A stretch of 64,000 nt of DNA from Nesterenkonia sandarakina (lineage in GTDB: Bacteria > Actinomycetota > Actinomycetes > Actinomycetales > Micrococcaceae), in NCBI RefSeq assembly GCF_013410215.1, contig NZ_JACCFQ010000001.1:868001-932000 (forward strand), in the 5' to 3' direction. Below the pieces are notes generated by a model. That model saw nothing but the letters and a program-made list of their open reading frames with translations. It did not search any database and was not told the DNA's origin. Positions 40,418 to 49,775 of this stretch are shown here, piece by piece. The stretch's first letter is position 1, and each line of letters opens with the position of its first letter. Made by a program: the position numbers and the translations under genes.

Positions 40418-41974
40418 TCATCCGACCCGCAGCTGCACCACCGCCCAGGACAGCGCCGGCAGGCTCATCTGCACCGCTGCACTGTCCCCGGAGTCCTCCA
40501 GCCGAACACCATCCAGCGGCACCAGACCGACAGCCTCCTGGCTCTGAAGATCATTGGCGGTATGCCGGTCCCCGCCCTCCGGGATGGTCAGCACCTCGGC
40601 GCGCAGCACCTCGCTGGCGGTGAGCCCGCGCAGATCCAGGGCGACGTCGGCAGCCTCGTCAAGCCCGCGGTTGGCGATGAACAGGCTCAGCACCCCGGTC
40701 TCGGCGTCGTAGGTGGCGGCCGCGTCGACGACGTCCACATCGCCGTGGCGCGCGGTGGGCTGCTGGTCGGCGTCGACCACCAGACGCAGGATCTCACCGG
40801 TGGCAAGCTCCGCGATCCGCGCGAAGGGCCAGAAGATGGTCTGCCGCCAGGCGGGTCCGTTCTCCTCCGAGCGGATCGGGGCGATCACATTGACCAGCTG
40901 CGCCTGGTTCGCGATCCGCACCCGGTCCCCGTGGCGCAGCAGCGAGTGCATCAGCGTGCCGACGACGACGGCGTCCGTGACCGAGTACCGGTCTTCGATC
41001 AGCCGCGGATGAGCCTTCCACTCCTTGGCCACCTGCTCCGGCTGATCCTCGGTGTCGAGGCCCTGCTGGTACCAGACGTTCCACTCGTCGAAGGAGATGT
41101 CGATCTGCTTGCTGTGCTTGCCCGCCGCCTTGACCGCGTCGATGGTCGCGACCACTCCGTCGATGAAGCCGTCCATGTTCACCGCCTCGGCCAGGAACGA
41201 GGCGGCGTCGCCGTCGTGCTCCTGGTAGTAGGCGTGCATCGAGATGTAGTCGACCTCGTCGTAGGTGTGACTGAGCACGGTCTGTTCCCAGGTGCCGAAG
41301 GTCGGCATCTGCTTGCCCGAGGAGCCCACCGCGACCAGCTCGATGTCCGGGTCCACCAGCTTCATCGCCTTCGCGGCCTCCTGGGCGAGGCGGCCGTACT
41401 CCTCCGCGGTCTTGTGCCCGATCTGCCACGGGCCGTCGAGCTCGTTGCCCAGGCACCAGAGCTTGATCCCGAAGGGCTCCTCGCTCGTGCCCGCGGCGGC
41501 GGCATGCTCGCGGCGCAGGTCGGACCAGTAGGTGCCGGAGGGGTGGTTGGCGTACTCCACCAGCGCCCGCGCCTCGTCCACGCCCCGGGTGCCGAGGTTG
41601 ATCGCCTCCATCACCTCCATGTCCGCACGCCTGGCCCATTCCACGAACTCATGCAGCCCGAAGGCGTTGGTCTCGATGGTGTGCCAGGCGCCGTCGATGC
41701 GCACCGGGCGGTCCTCACGCGGACCGACCCCGTCCTCCCAGTTATAGCCCGAGACGAAGTTTCCCCCGGGGTAGCGCACCACGGTGGCGCCGAGCTCCTT
41801 GGCCAGGGCCATCACGTCCTTGCGGAACCCCTGGTCATCGGCCTCCGGGTGGCCGGGCTCATAGATCCCCGTATAGACGCAGCGGCCCATATGCTCCACG
41901 AAGGAGCCGAAGAGTCGCGGGGAGACATCGGCGATGGTGAAGTCACGGTCGACGATGATGCGGGCGTGAGACAT
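40418..41974 (-). CDS. Alpha-L-arabinofuranosidase, glycoside hydrolase family 51
   Basis: A 518-residue GH51 enzyme releasing L-arabinose from arabino-oligosaccharides. It opens with RLFGSFVEHMGRCVYTGIYE (20-39). The acid/base E178 lies in LGNELDGPWQ and the nucleophile E297 in SFDEWNVWY; a C-terminal beta domain completes it. There is no signal peptide, so it works in the cytoplasm. The ATG at 41974 has AAGGAG upstream. It follows the binding-protein/permease genes after 158 bases that hold a nine-G run (42111-42119) and no gene. Arabinose would flow to AraA at the right end of the window. Confidence 0.93.
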   Translation of the reverse strand: MSHARIIVDRDFTIADVSPRLFGSFVEHMGRCVYTGIYEPGHPEADDQGFRKDVMALAKELGATVVRYPGGNFVSGYNWEDGVGPREDRPVRIDGAWHTIETNAFGLHEFVEWARRADMEVMEAINLGTRGVDEARALVEYANHPSGTYWSDLRREHAAAAGTSEEPFGIKLWCLGNELDGPWQIGHKTAEEYGRLAQEAAKAMKLVDPDIELVAVGSSGKQMPTFGTWEQTVLSHTYDEVDYISMHAYYQEHDGDAASFLAEAVNMDGFIDGVVATIDAVKAAGKHSKQIDISFDEWNVWYQQGLDTEDQPEQVAKEWKAHPRLIEDRYSVTDAVVVGTLMHSLLRHGDRVRIANQAQLVNVIAPIRSEENGPAWRQTIFWPFARIAELATGEILRLVVDADQQPTARHGDVDVVDAAATYDAETGVLSLFIANRGLDEAADVALDLRGLTASEVLRAEVLTIPEGGDRHTANDLQSQEAVGLVPLDGVRLEDSGDSAAVQMSLPALSWAVVQLRVG

Positions 41975-42132
41975 GGTGCTCCTTGGTTTCTTGGATGCGC
42001 GCTGTGGTTCGCGTGCTGGACTGAACTGCTGGGCACTGCTGTGAGTGCGGGATCCTGCGGTGAGTTGGGAACTGCCGTGCGTGGCGACTAAGCCGCCCGC
42101 CGGCTCGGGCGGGGGGGGGCGGGTCGACGGAC

Positions 42133-43062
42133 TCACTGGCCGCCGAACCCTGTGGTGGCCACCCCCTTCACGATCTGCCGCTGATAGAAGAGGAAGACGA
42201 TCACCAGGGGCAGCGCGGCGAGCACCGCCTGCGCCATGACCTGCGAGTACTGCACCCCGTAGGCGCTGAGCACGGTCTGCAGACCCACCGGCAGGGTCAT
42301 CAGGGTGGTGTCGTTGATGATCAGGAAGGGCCAGAGGAAGTTGTTCCACGCCTGGATGAACACGAAGATCGACACCGCGCCCAGGATCGGGCGCGAGAGC
42401 GGGAGCACCACGGAGAAGAACACCCGCAGCCGGCCCGCGCCGTCCACCCGTGCCGCGTCCTCCAGCTCCACCGGCACCGCGTCGAAGAACTTCTTCAGGA
42501 TGAAGATGATCGGCGCCATCACGATCTGCGGCAGGATCAGGCCCCAATAGGTGTCGACCATGTTGAAGGTCAGCATCTGGTAGTAGAGCGGGATGATCAG
42601 CGCCTGCGGGGGCACGATGATCGAGGCGATGACCGCCAGGAAGATCCAGCGGCTGCCCTTGAAGTCGAGCCGGGAGAAGGCGTAGGCCGCCAGCGCCGAG
42701 ATCGAGACCGTGATGAGCGTGATCACCGCGGATGTCCAGAGGCTGTTGAGCGCCCAGACGTAGACGTTGCCCTCGGCGAGGATCGCTTCGTAGGCCTGGG
42801 TGGTGATCCCGTTGGGGCCGATGAGCTCGAGACCCCCGGATGCGGCGTCGGTCTCTGTCTTGAAGGAGGTCACGATGGCCCAGAGCATCGGCAGCAGCCA
42901 GAGCAGCGCCATCAATGCCAGGGCGAGGAAGGCCAAGATCCGCGCCGGGCCCAGCGGCTTCTCCCCCGGCATCCGATTGGTGCGTCTGACCTTGGTGACA
43001 TCAACCGGCGCGACGTCGACCTGCGGGTCGTCGGTCCTCGTGGCGGTGGCTGTGGAACTCAT
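42133..43062 (-). CDS. Carbohydrate ABC transporter permease (MalG type)
   Basis: A 309-residue inner-membrane permease of the CUT1 sugar importer family with six membrane segments and the ATPase-docking EAA-type loop (VELEDAARVDGAGRLRVFFSVVLPLSRPI, about 200-228). The N-terminus is a Pro/Thr/Asp-rich cytoplasmic tail. The start overlaps the previous permease stop by four bases (ATGA). No ATPase gene is in this operon; a shared MsiK-type ATPase elsewhere is usual for actinobacteria. Confidence 0.9.
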   Translation of the reverse strand: MSSTATATRTDDPQVDVAPVDVTKVRRTNRMPGEKPLGPARILAFLALALMALLWLLPMLWAIVTSFKTETDAASGGLELIGPNGITTQAYEAILAEGNVYVWALNSLWTSAVITLITVSISALAAYAFSRLDFKGSRWIFLAVIASIIVPPQALIIPLYYQMLTFNMVDTYWGLILPQIVMAPIIFILKKFFDAVPVELEDAARVDGAGRLRVFFSVVLPLSRPILGAVSIFVFIQAWNNFLWPFLIINDTTLMTLPVGLQTVLSAYGVQYSQVMAQAVLAALPLVIVFLFYQRQIVKGVATTGFGGQ

Positions 43063-44033
43063 GAGCTTCCCTTTCGATTCCGAAGCACGACCATCTGGAA
43101 GATGCCGACGATGAGGATCAGCACGAAGAAGATGTACGAGATGGCGGAGGCGTAGCCGAATCGGTATCCGACGAAGCCCGCCTCAAAGATGTACTGGACG
43201 ATGGGACGGGAGGTCTCCGAGGAGCCACCCTCCATCATCTGATAGGCCTGGTCGAAGAGCTTGAGCGAGGCCAGCATCTGCAGCACCAGGATGACTCCGG
43301 TGACCGGTCCCAGCTGAGGGATGGTGATCGAGAACAGCTGACGCCAGGGTCCGGCTCCGTCGACGGCCGCAGCCTCATACTGCAGGGTCGGGATGTTCTG
43401 CAGCGCCGCGAGGTAGAGCAAGAAATTGAAGCCCACGGTCCACCAGATGGTGGCGATGGCGATCGAGATCAGGTCGACGTTGGCGGTCTGCAGCCAGGCG
43501 ATCGGCTCGAGGCCGACTGCAGAGAGGATCTCGTTGGCCGCGCCGATCTGTGGATTGAAGATCCAGACCCAGATCTGCGAGATCACCGTGGAGGCGAGCA
43601 GGAATGGCATGAAGAAGGACAGCCGCCAGAGCCACTGTCCGGGGAGCCCGGTGTTGACCAGCAGCGCCATGATCAGTGCGAGCAGCACCAGGGGCACCGT
43701 GGTGATGAGCGTGAACCAGACGGTGTTCCCTATGGACGTCCACATGACCGGGTCGGAGAGCGCCTCGGAATAGTTCCCGAGTCCGATGAAGCTGCCACCC
43801 GCTCCGGTGAGCGACTGGTCGGTCAGAGAAAGGTAGATTCCGTGGATCAGCGGCCAGATCACGAAGAGCAGGAAGGCCACCATGAACGGGCCCAGGAAGG
43901 CCCAGGCGACCAGCTGCCCACGTCGGCTCGCCTGCCCTCGAGTGGGTGAGGTGCGGCGCCCCTTGGAATCCTCTCCTGGAGCCGCCCCGGGCTCGGGACC
44001 CGCAGCGCTGCGACCTGCCATCACGTCGGTCAT
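43059..44033 (-). CDS. Carbohydrate ABC transporter permease (MalF/UgpA type)
   Basis: A 324-residue permease with six membrane segments after a charged N-terminal tail (SKGRRTSPTRGQASRRGQ). The docking loop reads YEAAAVDGAGPWRQLFSITIPQLGPV. Together with the MalG-type permease it forms the channel of the arabino-oligosaccharide importer implied by the GH51 neighbour. The start overlaps the binding-protein stop by four bases. Confidence 0.9.
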   Translation of the reverse strand: MTDVMAGRSAAGPEPGAAPGEDSKGRRTSPTRGQASRRGQLVAWAFLGPFMVAFLLFVIWPLIHGIYLSLTDQSLTGAGGSFIGLGNYSEALSDPVMWTSIGNTVWFTLITTVPLVLLALIMALLVNTGLPGQWLWRLSFFMPFLLASTVISQIWVWIFNPQIGAANEILSAVGLEPIAWLQTANVDLISIAIATIWWTVGFNFLLYLAALQNIPTLQYEAAAVDGAGPWRQLFSITIPQLGPVTGVILVLQMLASLKLFDQAYQMMEGGSSETSRPIVQYIFEAGFVGYRFGYASAISYIFFVLILIVGIFQMVVLRNRKGSS

Positions 44034-45355
44034 GACCGTCCTCCCTGTGGATTGGCGGGATTGGGCTGGGCGAGAAGATTGTCGACGTATCGACGGAACT
44101 CCTCCAGCGCCTGGTCGTACCCGCTGCCGGATGTGATCGCACTGCCGACGATCTGACCGAACTGCTGAACGAAGTTGGACCCGGAACCGGTGAACCAGGC
44201 CACCGGGTCATAGACCAGATAGTCCGCCGCCTCGGCGTACTCCGCCTGCGGAGTGAGCTCGGCGTAGTCCTCGTTCTCGGTGACGGGAAGGTAGGCGGGT
44301 ATATGCCCGGCACCAGCCCAGGTGATCGAGTTCTTCAACAGCTCTGCGACCACGGTGTACGTGTCGCGGCGCATCTGTTGATCAGGGTTGGCCTGGTGCG
44401 GCAGGACGAACGAGTGCGAGTCCGCATAGACCGCCTCGTCGCCGAAGATCGGAGGAATCATGGTCGCACCCAGCGGGACCCCAGCCTCCTGCATCGGGGG
44501 AAGTTCCCAGACACCGGTGAAATGCATCCCCGTCCGCTGCGCGGCGAATTCAGCGACGGCGGCGTCGATGGTCCCACGTTGAGAGGCGACCTCACCATCG
44601 ACAAGTCGGTGCATGAACTCCAGCACGGCGACGAACGCGTCGCCGTCCACCTCGACAGATCCTCCCTGGGGGAAAGTCATCTGCTGCCCGTGCTGACAGT
44701 AGAGCGTGTAGAAGAGCCGCCACATCTGGTTCCCGTCCCCGATGAACCCGTAGGAGAGTCCGTAGGTGCCGGTGACGCCGGCGATCTCCCGACCCATCTC
44801 GAGGAAGTCCTCCGGATTGTCGGGCCGCATGAGCTGCCCGTCGGAGTTCAACACTCCGGCTTCCTCACAGATCTCGGTGTTGTACAGCGTGATGAAGGGG
44901 TGCGCGTCCAGTGCGACGCTGTAGACCTCCCCGTCCACCACGCTGGAGTTCCAGACAGGATCCGTGAAAGTGGACTCCGAGACCCCGAGTTCAGTCAGCT
45001 GATTCAGGTCCCAGGGGTCGAGAAGTCCGCCGGGGACATACCCGGAGACCCGGGAGGAGTGCATGACTGCGAGATCCGGTGCCCGCCCACCCGCACCGGC
45101 CATCGCCAGCTTGGTGTAATACGGGGCACCCCAGGCCAGCACGGTGGGCCGCACGTGAAAGCCACCGTGTGCCGCATTGATGCGGTCGATCATGCCCTGC
45201 ATCGTGATGCCGTCACCGCCGCTGAGCAGGTGCCAGAACTGCAGGGTCGTGGTCTGTGAACCCTGAGCCGGGGTGCAGCCCGCGAGGGCCGCCAGTCCTG
45301 CCGTCGCCAGGCCACCGGCAAGGACGCTTCGGCGATTGATGCGTGTGTCGATCAT
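44030..45355 (-). CDS. Sugar ABC transporter solute-binding lipoprotein
   Basis: A 441-residue extracellular binding protein. The N-terminus combines twin arginines (INRRSVLAGG) with a lipobox ending at the Cys of LAALAGC (about residue 27), so it may be a Tat-exported lipoprotein. The mature part starts TTTLQFWHLLSGGDG, typical of family 1 sugar-binding proteins, and has several Trp/Tyr residues for sugar stacking. First gene of the operon with two permeases and the GH51 arabinofuranosidase, so arabino-oligosaccharides are the likely ligand. A perfect LacI operator lies 58 bases upstream. Confidence 0.9.
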   Translation of the reverse strand: MIDTRINRRSVLAGGLATAGLAALAGCTPAQGSQTTTLQFWHLLSGGDGITMQGMIDRINAAHGGFHVRPTVLAWGAPYYTKLAMAGAGGRAPDLAVMHSSRVSGYVPGGLLDPWDLNQLTELGVSESTFTDPVWNSSVVDGEVYSVALDAHPFITLYNTEICEEAGVLNSDGQLMRPDNPEDFLEMGREIAGVTGTYGLSYGFIGDGNQMWRLFYTLYCQHGQQMTFPQGGSVEVDGDAFVAVLEFMHRLVDGEVASQRGTIDAAVAEFAAQRTGMHFTGVWELPPMQEAGVPLGATMIPPIFGDEAVYADSHSFVLPHQANPDQQMRRDTYTVVAELLKNSITWAGAGHIPAYLPVTENEDYAELTPQAEYAEAADYLVYDPVAWFTGSGSNFVQQFGQIVGSAITSGSGYDQALEEFRRYVDNLLAQPNPANPQGGRS

Positions 45356-45412
45356 GAGTCACCACTTACGGACGTACGCGGAGTCAAGCTCCGCCATCCG
45401 GAGCCTGCGTCT

Positions 45413-45428
45413 TTTACATCGATGTAAA
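45413..45428. promoter_or_regulatory. LacI-type operator, arabinoside importer operon
   Basis: TTTACATCGATGTAAA (45413-45428) is a perfect 16-base palindrome with the LacI-type CG centre. It lies in the 111-base gap between the LacI gene and the binding-protein gene. It differs from the TTAAATCGATTTAA sites at the outer positions (ACATCGATGT versus AAATCGATTT), so a different repressor, probably the neighbouring LacI gene product, is expected. Confidence 0.8.
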
Positions 45429-45466
45429 GACTGCACCCATCCTACACAGATGTGGTGCGGGTCACA

Positions 45467-46528
45467 CTAGTTTTCGAAGTTTCTTCCGGAGAACCCTGCT
45501 GGAGGGCCGGTGGTGCTGGCACGCTCAAGGAGCTCATAGCCGATCTCCTCCGCCCGCGGCGGCAGCGCGCGATCCCGCATCCGGGAGGTGAGCAGGTCCA
45601 GCGCCGCGTTGGCGTAGCTCTGGTGATCGAAGCCGATCGTGGTCAGCGGGGTCCCGGCGAAGCGGGCATGTTCCACGTCGTCGAAGCCGCAGACCAGCAC
45701 GTCTTCGGGCAGCCGCGCACCCCAGCTGCGCAGCTCATGCATGGCCCCCAGGGCGATGGAGTCCGTGAAGGCCAGGACCGCGTCGAACGGGGCGCCGCGC
45801 TGCAGGATCTCCCGCATGCCGGCGGCTCCCCCGGCGATGGTCCATTCCGGCACCTCCACCTGCAGCTGCGCGAGAGCAGGAAGCCCGGCCTCGGTGAGTC
45901 CGGAGAGGTAGCCGCGCAGTCGCTGCCCCTGGGTGGCCTTGTCCAGACCCGTCCCGGACTCCGCGCCGCCCAGGGAGACGATCCGGCGCGCGCCGCGGGC
46001 CAGCAGGTGGCGGACCGCGTCGCGGGCCGCGGCGCGGGAGTTGATGAACACCCGATCCGTGCGGTGCTGCTCCACCTCGCCGATCAGCACGATCGGCGGC
46101 AGATGGTCCAGGTGCTCCACCACGCTGTCCTGCAGCCGCACCGGGTTCAGCACCATGCCGTCGATCAGGTGCGTCCGGGCGCGGGTGACCAGGTCATGCT
46201 CCCGGCCCGGCTCTGCCGCCGTCTCCTCCACCTGCACCACCAGGCCGCGCGTATGGGCGGCCTCCACCACGGCATGGGTCATGCTGGCGGAGAACGCGGC
46301 ACGCAGGTCTGGCAGCGCCAGTCCGATCACCCCGGAGCGGCCGTTGCGCAGTCCGCGGGCGCTGAGGTTGGGCACGAAGTCCAGCTCACGCATCGCTTGT
46401 TCCACGCGCTGCCGGGTGGGTTCGCGCACCTGCGCGGTGCCGGTGAGCACGTTGGAGACCGTCTTGGGAGAGACTCCGGCGCGTTCGGCGACATCGCGCA
46501 TCGTCGGGCGGGAACTGGACGGGGACAT
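45467..46528 (-). CDS. LacI-family regulator of the arabinoside importer operon
   Basis: A 353-residue LacI/GalR repressor. Helix-turn-helix MRDVAERAGVSPKTVSNVLTG (about 10-30), hinge NLSARGLRNGRSG, effector domain about 65-340 with VIGLALPDLRAAFSASM and VLVCGFDDVEHARFAG. It lies directly upstream of the importer/GH51 operon, separated by the palindrome at 45413, and downstream of a Gfo/Idh/MocA operon on the same strand. Arabinose or arabino-oligosaccharide is the likely inducer (inference). Confidence 0.88.
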   Translation of the reverse strand: MSPSSSRPTMRDVAERAGVSPKTVSNVLTGTAQVREPTRQRVEQAMRELDFVPNLSARGLRNGRSGVIGLALPDLRAAFSASMTHAVVEAAHTRGLVVQVEETAAEPGREHDLVTRARTHLIDGMVLNPVRLQDSVVEHLDHLPPIVLIGEVEQHRTDRVFINSRAAARDAVRHLLARGARRIVSLGGAESGTGLDKATQGQRLRGYLSGLTEAGLPALAQLQVEVPEWTIAGGAAGMREILQRGAPFDAVLAFTDSIALGAMHELRSWGARLPEDVLVCGFDDVEHARFAGTPLTTIGFDHQSYANAALDLLTSRMRDRALPPRAEEIGYELLERASTTGPPAGFSGRNFEN

Positions 46529-46587
46529 GCCCTCAGCCTAGGCCGCCCGCGCCGGGATCGGAGCGCGCGGGGATCGGACCGCGGGGC

Positions 46588-47721
46588 TCATCGCGGATCC
46601 AGCGGCACCGCGCTGGGTCGATCTGCCCGCGAGCTGATGGCCACCGAGGCTCCGGTCTCCGCGGCGGTGAGCACCCCGGCCATCACCTCGAGCACATGCA
46701 GCCCCAGAGCTCCCTGCGCCCGGCCGAGAGTGGGGTCGCCGTCGAAGGCGCCGGACCAGAGCAGATCGGCCAGGCCGTAGCCCCGTCCCGCCTGGACGTA
46801 GCCGCCCGCGGTCTCCACCGGCTGCCATCCGGTCCGATCGCGGGCGAGAAGGACCTCACCGGCGAAGTGGTTCGGGTCCGGGACCGCCATGGAGCCTTCC
46901 GTGCCGTGGACCTCGATCGGCGGTGCCTGGCTCGCGGTGCCGTCGAAGCTCATCACCAGGGTGGAGATGGCACCGGATTCATGGATCAGCGCCCCGGTGA
47001 TGTGGCTCGGGGTGCTCACGGGCAGCTTCTCTCCGGCTCGGGGACCGGATCCGATCTCCCGCTCGGTGCGCAGCGCGCTGGAAGCACCGATGACCGAGGC
47101 CACCGGTCCAAGCAGCGTGATCAAGCTGGTCACGTAGTAGGGCCCCATGTCCAGCAGCGGCCCGCCGCCGGGCTGGTAGTAGAAGTCCGGGTTGGGGTGC
47201 CAGCTCTCGTGGCCGGCGGTGACCATGGTGGCCACCGCGCTGATCGGGGCGCCGATCTGCCCGGCGTCCACGGCTGCGCGGGCGGTCTGCACTCCAGTGC
47301 CGAGCACCGTGTCCGGTGCGCTGCCCATGACCACCCCGGCGGTCTCGGCGGCGGCGAGCATCTGCTGCCCCTGGGCCACGGTCGCGGCGAAGGGCTTCTC
47401 CACATAGACCCCCTTGCCCGCGGCGATGGCGGCCAGGGAAGTCTCGGCGTGGGCCCGCGGGATGGTCAGGTTGATCACGGCCTCGACCTCCGGGGAGGCC
47501 AGGAGCTCCTCCACGCTCATGCCCTGGGCCCCGCCGGCTTCGGCCACCTGGCGTGCCCGGTCCAGGTCCAGGTCGGCGACGCCGACCAGGTTCAGGTCTT
47601 CGAGCCGGTTCAGCGTCTGCAGATACTGGCCGCTGATGTTTCCGGCCCCGATGAGCCCGACGTTGAGCCTGCGCTGGGATCCGTCCTGTGACCGATCCTG
47701 GGATTCTGTGGCGGCGCTCAT
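46588..47721 (-). CDS. Gfo/Idh/MocA family oxidoreductase (second in operon pair)
   Basis: A 377-residue NAD(P)-dependent sugar oxidoreductase. The Rossmann motif is NVGLIGAGNISGQYL (20-34) and the catalytic-site lysine motif is YVEKPFA. The C-terminal half is the usual alpha/beta sheet dimer domain. The start overlaps the ThuA-like gene stop by four bases. With a second Gfo/Idh/MocA gene and a ThuA-like protein it resembles loci that oxidise and reduce C3 or C1 of unusual sugars or glycosides; the substrate is unknown. Confidence 0.87.
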   Translation of the reverse strand: MSAATESQDRSQDGSQRRLNVGLIGAGNISGQYLQTLNRLEDLNLVGVADLDLDRARQVAEAGGAQGMSVEELLASPEVEAVINLTIPRAHAETSLAAIAAGKGVYVEKPFAATVAQGQQMLAAAETAGVVMGSAPDTVLGTGVQTARAAVDAGQIGAPISAVATMVTAGHESWHPNPDFYYQPGGGPLLDMGPYYVTSLITLLGPVASVIGASSALRTEREIGSGPRAGEKLPVSTPSHITGALIHESGAISTLVMSFDGTASQAPPIEVHGTEGSMAVPDPNHFAGEVLLARDRTGWQPVETAGGYVQAGRGYGLADLLWSGAFDGDPTLGRAQGALGLHVLEVMAGVLTAAETGASVAISSRADRPSAVPLDPR

Positions 47722-48410
47722 CGGCTGGCCCAGAGCATGCCGCGCTCGATCATGGTGCGCACGTTCGGGTTCTGCAGCACCTCGACCCGATGCCCCGGTG
47801 TGGACACGAAGACCCGGCCCTGGCCCCAGCGCCGGGTCCAGATCGCTGGGTTCACATGCGGGCGCTCCCAGTCGTCGAAGTCGCGCTTGGGCAGCGTGGT
47901 GGTGGCGAGGATGTCGATGAGCTGGTCGTGGAGCACCCAGTACTGCTCGGTGACCAGGTCGAAGCTCTCGATGCCGGCGGTGATCGGGTGATCCGCGGCC
48001 TCAGGGGCGATGTCGATCCGATGCGGGGTGTAGTAGTCGGACTGCTCGCCGGTGCGCTCATCCGGGTGCACCGCCGGGTGGTGGGCGAACTGGCCGCCGA
48101 TCAGCTGCAGGTATCCGTCGCTGGCCCGGTAGGAGTCGGCGATCCCGCCGTGCCATCCGGCCAGTCCGGTGCCGGCGGCGACGGCGGCGCGCAGGCCCTC
48201 GAGCTGGTCCTTCTCGATGGTGGACATGGTCATGCACTGCACGATCAGGTCGGCCGAGCCCATGGTGGCGGCGTCGGCGTAGATCTCTGGGGATTCGTGG
48301 ATCGCCACCTGGTAGCCGTTGGCCTGAAGGAAGGGCAGGAAGAACTCGGTGGCCTCCACGGGCTGATGCCCGTCCCAGCCGCCGCGGACGATGAGTGCGC
48401 TCTTGGTCAT
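47718..48410 (-). CDS. ThuA-like domain protein
   Basis: A 230-residue protein of the ThuA (trehalose-utilisation) family, a glutamine-amidotransferase-like fold. Segments AALIVRGGWDGHQPVE-like at the N-terminus, LAGWHGGIADSYR (about 83-95) and IWTRRWGQGRVFVSTPGH mark it. The biochemical role of the family is not settled; members accompany sugar dehydrogenases. The ATG at 48410 is taken because longer in-frame starts overlap the upstream gene. It lies eight bases after the upstream oxidoreductase gene. Confidence 0.83.
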   Translation of the reverse strand: MTKSALIVRGGWDGHQPVEATEFFLPFLQANGYQVAIHESPEIYADAATMGSADLIVQCMTMSTIEKDQLEGLRAAVAAGTGLAGWHGGIADSYRASDGYLQLIGGQFAHHPAVHPDERTGEQSDYYTPHRIDIAPEAADHPITAGIESFDLVTEQYWVLHDQLIDILATTTLPKRDFDDWERPHVNPAIWTRRWGQGRVFVSTPGHRVEVLQNPNVRTMIERGMLWASR

Positions 48411-48418
48411 GGTCTCTC

Positions 48419-49651
48419 TCAGTCTTGTGAGTCGGGTCGGTCTACCGAGGTGTATCGGCTGGCGTTGCGCGCGCTGGCTTCCACGGCGTGGAGCACGCGC
48501 TGGACCGTCAGCGCCTCGGCGAAATCGGGGTGCGCAGCGGTGTCCGCCTGAAGCGCGGCGACGACGTCGGCCACCTGGTGCACGAAGAGGTCCCCGTAGC
48601 CCAGGCCGTGGCCCACCGGCCACCAGTGATCGGTATAGGGATGCACCGCGTCGGTGACCTGGATGGTGCGGAAGCCCTGCGCTGCCTGGTCGTCGCGGGC
48701 GTCGAAGTACTCAAGGGTGTTCATCGACTCGAAGTCGAAGGCGATCGATCCTGAGCTGCCGTTGATCTCCAGCCGGTTGGCGTTGCGTCGACCCTGGGCG
48801 AACCGGGTGGCCTCGAAGACGCCGATCGCGCCGCCGTCGAACCTTGCGGTGAAGGCCGCGGCGTCGTCGACCGTCACCGGACCGCGCGGGGCGCCGGCTT
48901 CGGCACTGCCACCGAGGCCCTGCGCGGTGCCGGCCAGCGGTCGGGTCTCCACGAAGGTGTGCAGCATCGCCGAGACGCCCTCGATGCGCTGGCCGGAGAC
49001 CCACTGGGCGGCGTCCACCGAGTGCGCGCCGATGTCTCCGAGCGCCCCGCTTCCGGCCTTGTCCTTCTCCAGCCGCCAGTTCAACGGGGTGTCGGCGTCG
49101 CTGAGCCAGTCCTGCAGGTACTGGGCGCGCACGTGCCGGATCTCACCGAGCCGGCCCTCCTCCACGAAGCGCTTCGCCAGCGCCAGCGCGGGGGTGCGGC
49201 GGTAGCTGAAGCCGCAGAAGGCCCGGACTCCGCGGGCCGCGGCCCGTTCTGCGGCCGCAGTCATCGCCTCGGCCTCGGCCACCGAGTTCGCCAGCGGCTT
49301 CTCGCACAGCACGTGCTTGCCTGCGGCCAGCGCCGCCAGGGCGATCTCGGCGTGGGTGTTGCCCGGAGTGCAGATGTCGACGACGTCGATGTCCTCGCGC
49401 TCCACGGCGCGGCGCCAGTCGGTCTCGATCTCTGCGATCTCCAGGCGCTCCGCGGCGGCCCGGGTGCGGGCCTCGTCGCGACCCACGAGCAGGGCAAGCT
49501 CAGGTGGAGCCGCCATCGGGAAGAACCGCGGCGCGGTCCGCCACGCATGAGTATGGGCGACACCCATGAACGCGTGGCCGATGATGGCCACCCGCAGCGG
49601 GCGTTCGGCAGAGCTCGGGGCGGGCTGGTGAACTTCGGTGGACTCGGTCAA
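48419..49651 (-). CDS. Gfo/Idh/MocA family oxidoreductase (first in operon pair)
   Basis: A 410-residue NAD(P)-dependent oxidoreductase. Rossmann region RVAIIGHAFMGVAHTHAW (about 20-37), catalytic lysine motif CEKPLANS and a C-terminal substrate domain with GDIGAHSVDAAQW. It begins with a TTG codon preceded by GAGGAG. First gene of the oxidoreductase-ThuA-oxidoreductase operon. The 124 bases upstream contain no gene; I saw no clear operator there. Confidence 0.87.
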   Translation of the reverse strand: MTESTEVHQPAPSSAERPLRVAIIGHAFMGVAHTHAWRTAPRFFPMAAPPELALLVGRDEARTRAAAERLEIAEIETDWRRAVEREDIDVVDICTPGNTHAEIALAALAAGKHVLCEKPLANSVAEAEAMTAAAERAAARGVRAFCGFSYRRTPALALAKRFVEEGRLGEIRHVRAQYLQDWLSDADTPLNWRLEKDKAGSGALGDIGAHSVDAAQWVSGQRIEGVSAMLHTFVETRPLAGTAQGLGGSAEAGAPRGPVTVDDAAAFTARFDGGAIGVFEATRFAQGRRNANRLEINGSSGSIAFDFESMNTLEYFDARDDQAAQGFRTIQVTDAVHPYTDHWWPVGHGLGYGDLFVHQVADVVAALQADTAAHPDFAEALTVQRVLHAVEASARNASRYTSVDRPDSQD

Positions 49652-49775
49652 TCGGACTCCTCGGCAGCAGCAGGAATGTGATCCGCGTCAACCTTACGCC
49701 CTGTGGCGCGAAACACATCACCGCGCAACTAATTCGATGATGCCTCTTCAGACACGCGACCAGCCTGCTGAAGGA

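Noticed and set aside
42111-42119. Nine-G run as a phase-variation switch for the arabinofuranosidase
   Set aside because: It lies 137 bases upstream of the start codon, outside any gene and not within a visible promoter, so a slippage effect on expression cannot be argued.
41975-42547. N-terminal extension of the GH51 protein by 191 residues
   Set aside because: It runs through the nine-G run and overlaps the permease gene out of frame; the ATG at 41974 has an AAGGAG ribosome site and fits GH51.
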